Below are positions 9,492-17,884 of a stretch of 64,000 nt of DNA, piece after piece. Position numbers and translations under genes: made by a program. Under the pieces are notes generated by a model that searched no databases, had not been told where the DNA came from, and worked only from the letters and a program-made list of their open reading frames with translations. The first letter of the stretch is position 1. The number at the start of each line of letters is the position of its first letter. The stretch is from Candidatus Cloacimonadota bacterium. Its GTDB lineage: Bacteria; Cloacimonadota; Cloacimonadia; Cloacimonadales; Cloacimonadaceae. The DNA lies in contig JAQWBI010000001.1 in assembly GCA_028706475.1 (NCBI GenBank), positions 62,001 to 126,000 of the forward strand. The letters run 5' to 3'.

Positions 9492-10412
9492 ATGAAAGAA
9501 CGCATGAAAATAGTAAAGAACAACCGCGAAAATCTGGCTAAAATGCCCAGCCGCAGCCCTCTGCCAACCGATCGAAAGTTCCACAAACGCAAACCACAGT
9601 TCCAGGACTGGGCCGAAGCCATCCTCTTTGCCTTTGTAGTAGCTATGATCATACGCAACTACACTTTCCAGAACTTTATGATCCCCTCTTCATCGATGGA
9701 AAAGACTCTATTGACCGGAGACTTTCTGGTAGCAAACAAGCTGAAGTACTACTTTACCGACCCCAAGCGGGAAGACATCGTAACTTTCCGCTATCCCAAG
9801 ATCGAAGAAAACACGCCTGAACACCCCGATTACAAGGATCAATTCATCAAGATCTTCCATCCGATCTACATCAACAAAACCCAATCCTTCTCGCGCTTTC
9901 CCTTAACTGCTTTCCACATCACTTACTACGCCCGCAAGAACATAGTGAAGCGTGTGATCGGCATGCCCGGAGACACCATCGAAATCCGCGACAAGATAGT
10001 ATATATCAATGGAGAAGAATTCAACCGCGGCTACGAGTGCTACGGCGAGGCGTATCCCAGCCCGCCGCAAGCTCCCCGAGTGGTTACAGAACGCACCTTC
10101 AAGCCCGGTTTGATGGATCCCGTCAGCTATTCAAATTGGTATGATCTCTATCGCGTAGATGCAGATTCCAGCGCTGCCAATACCCGCTTCAACCGCGATT
10201 GGTTCGGCCCCATCAAAGTGCCGGAAGGCAAATACTTTGTAATGGGAGACAACCGCGATGTGAGCGAAGACAGCCGCTATTGGGGCTTTTTGGACCGCAC
10301 CGATATCACCGGGTCTCCCTGGCTGATTTTCTGGTCCAAAGGCATAGAATACAACAAACTATACGACACACCCCACATCCGGTGGAACAGGATATTCAGA
10401 CTGGCTCGCTAG
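9492..10412 (+). CDS. lepB: Signal peptidase I
   Basis: Inner-membrane serine protease of 306 residues that removes signal peptides from exported proteins. A basic N-terminal 40 residues precede one membrane helix (43-60). Seen: IPSSSMEKTL with the nucleophile Ser68, KRVIGMPGD with the general base Lys153, and MGDNRDVSEDSRYWGFL (box E). The sequence between Ser and Lys is longer than in small Gram-positive enzymes, as is usual for Gram-negative forms. It probably shares a transcript with the YfhO gene 13 bases upstream. A long copy of the dispersed repeat begins just after it. Confidence 0.95.
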   Translation: MKERMKIVKNNRENLAKMPSRSPLPTDRKFHKRKPQFQDWAEAILFAFVVAMIIRNYTFQNFMIPSSSMEKTLLTGDFLVANKLKYYFTDPKREDIVTFRYPKIEENTPEHPDYKDQFIKIFHPIYINKTQSFSRFPLTAFHITYYARKNIVKRVIGMPGDTIEIRDKIVYINGEEFNRGYECYGEAYPSPPQAPRVVTERTFKPGLMDPVSYSNWYDLYRVDADSSAANTRFNRDWFGPIKVPEGKYFVMGDNRDVSEDSRYWGFLDRTDITGSPWLIFWSKGIEYNKLYDTPHIRWNRIFRLAR

Positions 10413-10420
10413 TGACTCGT

Positions 10421-10685
10421 ACAGGCATGAATGTTGTTTTGATGTTGCGCTGCCAAACTCCAATCTCCCTGATACTTCTGCCGATGATTCAGAAGCTTCA
10501 TTCCTCCTGGGATTATCGATACTTGAACCTGATATCATCGGGTTATCATCGGGTGAGCACAGGATGATAACACCTTGATATCAGCTTCAACACTGGATCG
10601 AACAAAGGGAATGAGGAGCATGATTCTAAAGTTCCCTTCGGTCGCTGTGGCAATACGGAGATTGCCCCTTCAAACCTGACATGAC
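10421..10685 (+). repeat. Dispersed hairpin repeat, copy 2 (long form)
   Basis: One of three long copies. It aligns with the 33.4 kb copy from its first bases (GAATGTTGTTTTG, CTGCCAAACTCCAAT) through the hairpin core to the terminal CCTGACATGAC. Core inner arms GTTATCATC (10542-10550) and GATGATAAC pair perfectly around GGGTGAGCACAG; the outer arms are CTGATATCA and TGATATCAG. The A-type tail (GAACAAAGGGAATGAGGAG, CCCTTCGGTCGCTGTGGCAA) follows. The last bases overlap the hemW start codon. Confidence 0.85.
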
Positions 10686-11775
10686 ACTAGGGCTTTATAT
10701 TCACATCCCTTGGTGCCTGAGCCGCTGCCCATATTGCAGCTTCTTTGCCGATAACTATAATCGTAAGGATTTTGACGACTACTTTGCCACTCTGCTGCGA
10801 GAGAAGGAGCTGTGGCGACAAAATGGCATCCCGCCGCTAAGTTCCATTTACTTTGGCGGTGGCACTCCTTCGCTGCTCTCTGCACAACAGATTAGAACTA
10901 TTGTGAATAGCTTGGAACTGCTTCCAGGAGCAGAGATTACCATGGAGCTGAATCCCATCCAGGTCACCAAGTCTTTTGCTAGTGAACTGGCAGATACTCC
11001 CGTAAACAGACTGTCTTTAGGAGTGCAATCCATGTTGGATGATGATCTGCTCTACCTCGGTCGCAGGCATCGAGCCGCAGACATCCCCCAAAAACTACAA
11101 ATCCTGCGGGATGCCGGATTCACCAATATCTCTGCGGATTTCATCTACGGTCTGCCCAATAGCCATAACAAGAAAGTGTGTGAAAGCTTGAGCCGCCTGC
11201 TGGACATACCCTTTGAGCACATCTCCTGCTACCTGCTGGAATTGGCAGAGGACTGTCCCCTGGCAGCCGATATTCCCCTCCTGCCCGATGACGATGAAAG
11301 CAACCGTCAATATCAGCTAATCCGGGATTTGCTTGAGGAACACGGCTTTATCCAATATGAGATTTCGAACTTTGCCCTGCCCGGCCGGGAATCCCGCCAC
11401 AATCTGCTATACTGGGAATCTCGGGAATGCCTCGCCTGGGGAGCATCTGCTTCCGGATATTACAAGGGCAGACGCTATCAGAATCCCGCCGATCTCAAGC
11501 TCTACAGCCAATATATCGCTTCAGGCAGAACCGGCGGCGATACCGATGAATCTGCCCAGGAAGAGAGCGACTATATAATGATGCGGTTGCGCCTCGTAAA
11601 AGGCTTGGATTATGCCGAATACCAAGCCCGCTTTGGCAAATGCTTTACAAAAGGCCGGGAACATGGAATCAGAAAACTGGAAGAACTGGGATTTATCCAT
11701 CTGGATGCTTCCGGATTACGCTTGCTGCCCGATGCGTTCTTCATCTCAAACGCCGTTATAACGGAGCTTCTATGA
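10681..11775 (+). CDS. hemW: HemW-like radical SAM protein (coproporphyrinogen III oxidase-like)
   Basis: Radical SAM protein of 364 residues in the HemW/HemN-like family. HemW members bind heme and act as heme chaperones; older annotation calls them oxygen-independent coproporphyrinogen oxidase. Seen: WCLSRCPYC at 11-19 with the cluster cysteines 12, 16 and 19; IYFGGGTPSLL; RLSLGVQSM; ADFIYGLPN; and a C-terminal winged region. The extra N-terminal part and the fourth Cys of true HemN are absent, so HemW is the better label. No other heme gene is nearby. The ATG lies in the final motif of the repeat, and no clear ribosome binding site is visible. It overlaps the next gene by four bases. Confidence 0.85.
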   Translation: MTLGLYIHIPWCLSRCPYCSFFADNYNRKDFDDYFATLLREKELWRQNGIPPLSSIYFGGGTPSLLSAQQIRTIVNSLELLPGAEITMELNPIQVTKSFASELADTPVNRLSLGVQSMLDDDLLYLGRRHRAADIPQKLQILRDAGFTNISADFIYGLPNSHNKKVCESLSRLLDIPFEHISCYLLELAEDCPLAADIPLLPDDDESNRQYQLIRDLLEEHGFIQYEISNFALPGRESRHNLLYWESRECLAWGASASGYYKGRRYQNPADLKLYSQYIASGRTGGDTDESAQEESDYIMMRLRLVKGLDYAEYQARFGKCFTKGREHGIRKLEELGFIHLDASGLRLLPDAFFISNAVITELL

Positions 11776-12497
11776 CACTTGCCGAGTTTCTCTCCCTGAT
11801 GCGTAGCACTCTAGAGGGCACTACCTTTGAAGGAAAATGCTATATCGTGGGCGGAGTGGTGAGAGATCATCTTTTGGGCAGGCAGGATTTTGATGACTTC
11901 GACCTGGTGGTGGAGATGCCTTATGGCGGATTGAAGCTGGGAGCTTACCTCAGTCATCGCTGGCATCCCGATTATTATGAAACCTTTCCCAAGTTTGGCA
12001 CTGCCAAGATGGAAACAATGGGGACTAAACTGGATTTTGTCCAGACCCGTAAGGAAGTGTATCGCCCTGGACGCCGATATCCCAGGATCACTTTCAGCTC
12101 TATCCGGGATGATGTCTACCGGCGTGATTTTTGCATCAATGCACTCTATCTAGAGCTTTTTTCTTCGGAGATATCCGATCCCTGCGGCAGAGGCAGGCAA
12201 GACCTGGAACAAGGCATGATCAATAGCATTCGGGAGCCGGATAAAGTGTTTGCGGAAGACCTCCTGCGCATCATCCGAGCCCTGCGTTTCTCCGCTGTTC
12301 TGGGCTTTGAGATCGGAGCTGAGAGCAAGACTGCCATGCGTAAATACGCCCAGCAAACAAGTAGGCTGAGCGCACGTGCCATCCAAAGAGAAGTCGGTAA
12401 AATCGTGGCTGCGGGCAAATTGGAACAAGCAAAGGCATTATTTCATGAATTTGGCCTGGAACTGCCAGATTTTCCCCCTGAGCCCATTGGTGGATGA
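11772..12497 (+). CDS. tRNA nucleotidyltransferase / poly(A) polymerase family, short form
   Basis: Class II nucleotidyltransferase head of 241 residues. Seen: YIVGGVVRDHLLG at 24-36, the metal-binding pair Asp42-x-Asp44 (DDFDLVVE), YRRDFCINALYL near 115, and LLRIIRALRFSAVLGF with the NTP-selecting Arg-rich helix. A complete CCA-adding enzyme or poly(A) polymerase is usually 400 residues or more; here the C-terminal body, tail and any HD domain are missing after a short helical neck. It may be an A- or CC-adding fragment working with a partner, or a specialised enzyme. Its ATG overlaps the hemW stop (ATGA). Confidence 0.75.
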   Translation: MTLAEFLSLMRSTLEGTTFEGKCYIVGGVVRDHLLGRQDFDDFDLVVEMPYGGLKLGAYLSHRWHPDYYETFPKFGTAKMETMGTKLDFVQTRKEVYRPGRRYPRITFSSIRDDVYRRDFCINALYLELFSSEISDPCGRGRQDLEQGMINSIREPDKVFAEDLLRIIRALRFSAVLGFEIGAESKTAMRKYAQQTSRLSARAIQREVGKIVAAGKLEQAKALFHEFGLELPDFPPEPIGG

Positions 12498-12645
12498 ATC
12501 ATCTGTTTACTGATACCGCTAAAAGTCCCTTCAATAGAGCTAAAAACAGATTTTACTTGACACTATCCATGCTTACGCAGGAAAATGGCAAAAACCATTG
12601 GTATATTGGTTGCCAAAATTGATAGATAGGAGATTAGTTCGACTG

Positions 12646-13917
12646 ATGCATTATCCAATAAAAGCACTTAGAATAGCTGTTCTTCTGCTATCACTGTCCT
12701 TATTGGTACAAGCTTTATGCGCTGAAATTCTGATCCCGATGGATAGCAGACAGAGCAACCACCTCAAGGCTTATGGCGTGGCCTTTGAAGCCTTAAAGGA
12801 GCAGATGACCGTGAAATGGCTACTGAACTACCGTGGCGGCAGTTTCCTACTCCAAAGCGCTCCGGAAATCATCGCTATCTGCAACATCCGCGGGGTGCGT
12901 TTTGAAAGCATCTCTTCTGCTGAAGTAGCCGCTATCTATCAAGAGATTCAGGAAGCCAACATGGAAGCCGTAACTCTGGAGAAAGAGCCCAAAATAGCAG
13001 TGTATATTCCCCCCAACACTCTACCTTGGGACGATGCGGTGAGCATGGCCCTGGAATATGCTGAGATCGATTATGACCGGCTTTGGGACGACGAGGTTCT
13101 CAGCGGTAAATTGGCTGATTACGATTGGCTGCATCTGCATCACGAGGATTTCACCGGACAATATGGCAAGTTCTATAGCTCCTATCGCCACACGGAGTGG
13201 TATCAGACCGATGTGCGTGTAAACGAAGCAATGGCAGCCAAACACGGATATCGTAAGGTATGGCAGTTGAAGCACGACATCGCCATGAAAATAAGGGAAT
13301 TTGTGACCTCAGGTGGTTTTCTTTTTGCCATGTGCGGAGCGGTAGATACCATCGACATCGCATTGGCCGCCAGAGGGATAGACGTGGTGGATGTGCTTAT
13401 CGACGGCGACGGCATCGAGGCAGATTACCTGGATCGTTTGGATTATGAGCGCTGCTTTGCCTTTGAAGGCTTCAAGTTGAAAACAAGCCCCTTTGAGTAT
13501 GAGTTTTCCGACATCGATGCCAGCGACTACAGCAAGCTACGTGGCGCTGAAGGCGACTATTTTCAGCTCTTCGATTTCTCTGCCAAATACGATCCCGTGC
13601 CCACCATGCTCACTCAAAATCACAGCAACATCATCGACGGCTTTATGGGTCAGACCACCTCTTTCTTCCGTGATAAAGTGAAGAAAAACGTAATAATTCT
13701 GGCTGAAGTACCGCAGCAAAACGATGTAAAGTACATTCACGGCAATCTGGGAAAAGGCACTTTCACCTTTTATGGCGGTCATGATCCCGAAGACTATCAG
13801 CACATGGTAGGGGATCCAGAGACCATACTGGATCTGCACAAGAACTCTCCGGGATACCGGTTGATCCTGAACAACATACTCTTCCCGGCAGCAGAGAAGA
13901 AAAAACTGAAAACATAA
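12646..13917 (+). CDS. Secreted protein of the mis-named 'asparagine synthetase B' family, amidotransferase-like
   Basis: Exported protein of 423 residues with a clear signal peptide (ALRIAVLLLSLSLLVQALCA). Many FCB genomes carry relatives labelled 'asparagine synthetase B', but the N-terminal nucleophile Cys and the synthetase domain are not visible, so I do not support that function. It contains LHLHHEDFTGQYGKFY and, further on, GGFLFAMCGAVDTIDIALAA, which resembles the nucleophile-elbow region of class I glutamine amidotransferase-like folds (Cys in AMCGA). Function unknown. I start at the ATG at 12646; AGGAG lies about 13 bases upstream, a little far. The MlaD-like gene follows 13 bases after the stop. 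Confidence 0.7.
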   Translation: MHYPIKALRIAVLLLSLSLLVQALCAEILIPMDSRQSNHLKAYGVAFEALKEQMTVKWLLNYRGGSFLLQSAPEIIAICNIRGVRFESISSAEVAAIYQEIQEANMEAVTLEKEPKIAVYIPPNTLPWDDAVSMALEYAEIDYDRLWDDEVLSGKLADYDWLHLHHEDFTGQYGKFYSSYRHTEWYQTDVRVNEAMAAKHGYRKVWQLKHDIAMKIREFVTSGGFLFAMCGAVDTIDIALAARGIDVVDVLIDGDGIEADYLDRLDYERCFAFEGFKLKTSPFEYEFSDIDASDYSKLRGAEGDYFQLFDFSAKYDPVPTMLTQNHSNIIDGFMGQTTSFFRDKVKKNVIILAEVPQQNDVKYIHGNLGKGTFTFYGGHDPEDYQHMVGDPETILDLHKNSPGYRLILNNILFPAAEKKKLKT

Positions 13918-13930
13918 AGAAGGCGGCTCT

Positions 13931-14830
13931 GTGGCAAAGTTTTATCAGCACTTACGCAGCACACGCATTAAAACCGGCGTCTGGACCGTGATAATCTTAT
14001 TGATCCTGCTGTTTGGCTATTTATGGCTTTCAAACCGAATCACCATGAAGAAGCAACAGGTACTGCAGGTAGTATTTACGGATGTGATGGGATTGGAAAC
14101 CGGAGATAAAATAATGTTCCGCGGGATGGAAGCAGGCAGAGTGAAGAGTGTGCAATTGCACAAGGACGGCATCTTGGTAAGCGGCAAGATCGACAGGGAT
14201 ATCCGCATCCCTGCCGGCAGCCGGTTTTACATCGAAGACAGTCTGATGGGCAGCAAAAGCATGAATATTATGCCGGTGAACTCCGATAAATACTTGGATC
14301 TGGCATACCAACAACGTGGTGAAAAATCCATCAGCCTGATGTCCATGATTACCCAAGCAGGGCATATGCTGAGTAAACTGGATAAGATCATGGCAGACAT
14401 AGATTCCGATGGCGGACTGCTGGATCTGGGACAATCCCTTGTCCGCAATGCCGACGGTACCGTGAGAAGTGCCAAACACAGCATTGAAGAGCTGAAAACA
14501 GAGCTTTCCGGAGTAATCGGCAAAGTGGACAGCCTCACCTGGCAGGCAAACAGACTGGTATCCGAAAGCAGTGAACCTCTGCAAAACACTCTGGCCATGG
14601 CCCCGGAAACCATGGGTAAAGTAAACAGCACTCTGGATAGTCTGCGCGTGCTTTCTGCAAATCTGAACCGTCAGGCAAAAGCGTTATCCGAGGGCAGTGG
14701 CAGTGCCGGTAAACTGCTAAGCGAAGATGATCTTTATAACAAACTGATGCAATCCATCCAGAGTTTGGATGAACTGATCGGTGACATCAAGAAGAATCCC
14801 CGTAAATACATCAAATTCTCATTGTTTTAG
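13931..14830 (+). CDS. MCE-domain protein, MlaD-like lipid transport component
   Basis: Membrane-anchored MCE protein of 299 residues. A single helix (about 17-34) is followed by one MCE domain (VLQVVFTDVMGLETGDKIMF and RGMEAGRVKSVQL), then a long helical tail rich in Ser, Leu and Lys. MlaD forms hexameric rings that carry phospholipids between the inner and outer membranes with an MlaFE-type ABC transporter. No ABC ATPase or MlaE permease gene lies beside it; those must be elsewhere. The start is GTG, preceded by GAAGG. The neighbouring Omp85-like gene is seven bases downstream, which suggests joint work at the cell envelope. Confidence 0.82.
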   Translation: MAKFYQHLRSTRIKTGVWTVIILLILLFGYLWLSNRITMKKQQVLQVVFTDVMGLETGDKIMFRGMEAGRVKSVQLHKDGILVSGKIDRDIRIPAGSRFYIEDSLMGSKSMNIMPVNSDKYLDLAYQQRGEKSISLMSMITQAGHMLSKLDKIMADIDSDGGLLDLGQSLVRNADGTVRSAKHSIEELKTELSGVIGKVDSLTWQANRLVSESSEPLQNTLAMAPETMGKVNSTLDSLRVLSANLNRQAKALSEGSGSAGKLLSEDDLYNKLMQSIQSLDELIGDIKKNPRKYIKFSLF

Positions 14831-14837
14831 GAATTAT

Positions 14838-17800
14838 ATGAAAAAGCCACTTTTTGTGTTGATCCTCCTTTCGTGGGTTCTGCTGCAGGCAGTGAACTTC
14901 GGTCAGAACAAGGTTAATGCCGTCCCGCAGGATTGGGCTGTGCTGAAAACCATGCACTTCGACATCTATTTTCCCAAGAATGAGGATGATTTCGGCAAGA
15001 CTGCAGCTTTGATGGCGGAAGATATCTATTATTACCTGAAAGCGGATCTGAAGTATCCGGTATTAACCAGAATCCCCATAGTGTTTTACAGCACAAAGAG
15101 CGATTTTCAAGTTACAAACATCATCTATCCCCTGCTAACCGAAGGTGTGGGCGGATTCACAGAAAGCCTCAGAAACCGCGTGGTGGTGCCTTTTGACGGC
15201 AGCTACAGCAATCTGGAAGAACTACTGGCACACGAGCTGACCCATGCCTATATAAACGCTCTGGACAAACGGATTACAAACACACTGGATTCTCTGAGAC
15301 CCAGCTCTTTCCCATTCTGGTTTTCTGAGGGATTGCCGGAGTTTCTCTCCATCGGCGGCGAGGATGAATACAACAACATGTTCATCCTGGATATGGTGGT
15401 AAACGACAATCTTCCCCGTTTGGATAATATCGATGGCTATCTTGCCTACCGCCTCGGAGAAAGCTTTATCACATATATAGCAGATACTTACGGCAGAGAA
15501 AAGGTAAGTGAATACTTCTACTCGCTAAGGACCATGAACGACACGGAAGAGGCCACCAAACGTGTATTCGGTGTCAAGTTTGCGGACTTGCAATCGCGCT
15601 GGAAGTTTCAATTGAAGCGTGATTACTATCCTTTGATAACCAAGCACAAGATCCCTGTAGAAGAGTATGAAAAGCGCACCAAGAGCAAGGAAGAAGGCTC
15701 TTACTTCAATTTCTCTCCGCGTTTCAGCCCCGATGGCAGCCGCTACGCTTATTTCTCCGATGCCGGTGCCAGATACAGCATTTGGGTGGCAGGAACCCAC
15801 GGATTCGCCAGTCCACGCAAATTGATAACCGGTGAACGCAACGGTAAGATGGAAGAATTTTACTATATGCGCACAAATCTCAGCTGGTTCCCGGACGGCA
15901 AACATCTGGCCTTCAATACCAAAACTGCGAGTGGTGACCGCATTCACATCCTGGATGCAGATAATGGCAAGATCACCAGCACGATAGAGATCCCCGAACT
16001 GCGCGCGATCTTTGAACTGGATGTAGCTCCGGATGGGCAAAGTATTGTACTCAGCGGCCAGCACAATATGCAGACCGATATCTTTGTCTATAACATCAAA
16101 AGCAAGCAATTGCACCGGCTTACGAACGACAGTTTTTTCGATACTCAGCCCCGCTTCAGCCCGGATGGCAGCAAAGTAGTCTTCAGCTCTCAGCGGGATG
16201 AGATACCAGAGTCCCGCCGCTACGGCTTTTTCGCCAACTACAGCTCCGATATCTTTGAATACCACTTGGACAACGATCAACTGCTCCAGATCACCAGCCT
16301 GCCCTTCAACTGCAGTCAACCCTTTTACAGCGACGGAGGAAACAAACTGGTCTTTGTTTCCGCTCGCAACGACATCACAAATCTGGAAATAATCGATCTA
16401 AATACCATGCAAATTGCAACACTTAGCAATGTGCTTTCCGGAGTCTATGGTGCGGATATCTCCGCCGACGGAAATTACATGCTGATGTCAAACTACTTTA
16501 ATGGTGCCTGGGATATCTATTTTGAGAGCGGATTGCCGGAGGACCTCGAATACTCGGACTTTCCAGCGCCAAAGCTCTATGATAAAGATCATGACTTGCT
16601 GGACCGCATAGATTTTAATGAACTGGACAAATACGGCCTGCGGGACAAAGTAAAGATCCCCCGCAATTCCAAACCACACCAGAATACAGACTCCCGGCGT
16701 CCCTTTATAAGCGGATACGAGCCCGTGATTCCGGATAGTAGCCTGATCTCCACAAATTTCTCTTGGGATGAGCGTCCTGAAGAAACTCATAGCAATCCCC
16801 CAGAAATCAAGAACTACAGACCCAAATTCGCTTTGGATACCTTTTGGGGCGGAGTGGCATACAGTTCCAGCTATGGCGCTTTCGGCAATGTGGAATTGGG
16901 TCTTAGCGATCTGATGGGCGATCATGGTATCGGCATCAGTATCGGGATTGCCGATAAACTGGAGAATACCAATCTCGTACTTTCATACCTGTATCTGAAA
17001 CAGAGATTGGATTATGGCATAGGAGTTTACAACCTCTACGACGAGGCCTACTACCGTTACATCATGCCCCAGGGAGATCAATACTATCGCTTGCGTCAAA
17101 GACAAACCGGTATATACACTCTGCTGCGCTATCCCTTCAGCCGCTTTTCCCGCATCGAACTGGAAAACATGCTGTTCGAATATGATACACACTGGGACAA
17201 ACTCATCAGCCTGGACATCTCCGGTGAAGACTGGGAAAACGATGTGGACAAAGCCAATACCCTCGCTTATGCACCTGGAATAAACCTGGTTTACGACAAC
17301 GCACTGTATGGTGCCACCGGGCCGCTATTGGGCTTCAAAGGTATCTACAGCATCAGCAAGAGCTTTGCCCAGAAAGATATCAATTACTTCACAAACTATG
17401 TGGATCTGCGTAGCTACACTCTCTTTAGCCGCAGATACTCACTTGCTTTGCGCTTAAATGCTGGTATCAGCACCGGCGACGATCCTGATTATTTTACTCT
17501 GGGCGGATACTATGGCGTACGTGCGCTGGATTACAATCTGGCAGACCGCAAAAAGGCATTGGCCACCGTGGAATTACGCTTCCCGCTTGTTGATTATCTG
17601 GCCATGGCATTTCCCTTGCCCATCACTTTGGGCAATATCCGCGGTTCCGCCTATGTAGATACTGGTGCGGTGTGGGATAAAGACAAGCATTTCCGGGGAG
17701 TCATCGACGGCAAACTGGAAGACATCAAGCTTGGTTACGGTTTTGGCCCCAGATTCAATCTCGGATATTTTGTACTGAAGATGGATGTTGCTTGGCTTAC

Positions 17801-17858
17801 GGATTTCTCCCACATCAGCAAGCCTCAGATCTACCTCAGCCTTTCGGAAGACTTTTAA
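14838..17858 (+). CDS. Secreted zinc-peptidase-like domain + beta-propeller + outer-membrane barrel fusion
   Basis: Protein of 1006 residues with three parts. After a signal peptide (about 1-22) comes a peptidase-MA-like domain with HELTH at 132-136 (zinc HExxH) and FWFSEGLPEFLS with a candidate third ligand Glu. Around 280-600 are repeated blades of the TolB/DPP type (FSPDGSRYAYFSD, FSPDGSKVVFSSQ, SADGNYMLMSN). From about 690 to the end is an Omp85/surface-antigen barrel (GGYYGVRALDY, GSAYVDTGAVW, GPRFNLGYFVLKMDVAW) ending in Phe, as expected for a BAM substrate. So the protease and propeller probably face the periplasm or surface from an outer-membrane anchor. Substrate unknown. Confidence 0.8.
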   Translation: MKKPLFVLILLSWVLLQAVNFGQNKVNAVPQDWAVLKTMHFDIYFPKNEDDFGKTAALMAEDIYYYLKADLKYPVLTRIPIVFYSTKSDFQVTNIIYPLLTEGVGGFTESLRNRVVVPFDGSYSNLEELLAHELTHAYINALDKRITNTLDSLRPSSFPFWFSEGLPEFLSIGGEDEYNNMFILDMVVNDNLPRLDNIDGYLAYRLGESFITYIADTYGREKVSEYFYSLRTMNDTEEATKRVFGVKFADLQSRWKFQLKRDYYPLITKHKIPVEEYEKRTKSKEEGSYFNFSPRFSPDGSRYAYFSDAGARYSIWVAGTHGFASPRKLITGERNGKMEEFYYMRTNLSWFPDGKHLAFNTKTASGDRIHILDADNGKITSTIEIPELRAIFELDVAPDGQSIVLSGQHNMQTDIFVYNIKSKQLHRLTNDSFFDTQPRFSPDGSKVVFSSQRDEIPESRRYGFFANYSSDIFEYHLDNDQLLQITSLPFNCSQPFYSDGGNKLVFVSARNDITNLEIIDLNTMQIATLSNVLSGVYGADISADGNYMLMSNYFNGAWDIYFESGLPEDLEYSDFPAPKLYDKDHDLLDRIDFNELDKYGLRDKVKIPRNSKPHQNTDSRRPFISGYEPVIPDSSLISTNFSWDERPEETHSNPPEIKNYRPKFALDTFWGGVAYSSSYGAFGNVELGLSDLMGDHGIGISIGIADKLENTNLVLSYLYLKQRLDYGIGVYNLYDEAYYRYIMPQGDQYYRLRQRQTGIYTLLRYPFSRFSRIELENMLFEYDTHWDKLISLDISGEDWENDVDKANTLAYAPGINLVYDNALYGATGPLLGFKGIYSISKSFAQKDINYFTNYVDLRSYTLFSRRYSLALRLNAGISTGDDPDYFTLGGYYGVRALDYNLADRKKALATVELRFPLVDYLAMAFPLPITLGNIRGSAYVDTGAVWDKDKHFRGVIDGKLEDIKLGYGFGPRFNLGYFVLKMDVAWLTDFSHISKPQIYLSLSEDF

Positions 17859-17884
17859 GAATTCATATAGATTAAGGAGACATA

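Noticed and set aside
10621-10681. tRNA-like or riboswitch element in the repeat tail before hemW
   Set aside because: The short hairpin there does not make a cloverleaf, and the same tail occurs at unrelated places.
15525-16319. 264-codon frame antisense to the peptidase-barrel gene
   Set aside because: Shadow frame opposite repeated propeller blades; no signal or family pattern.
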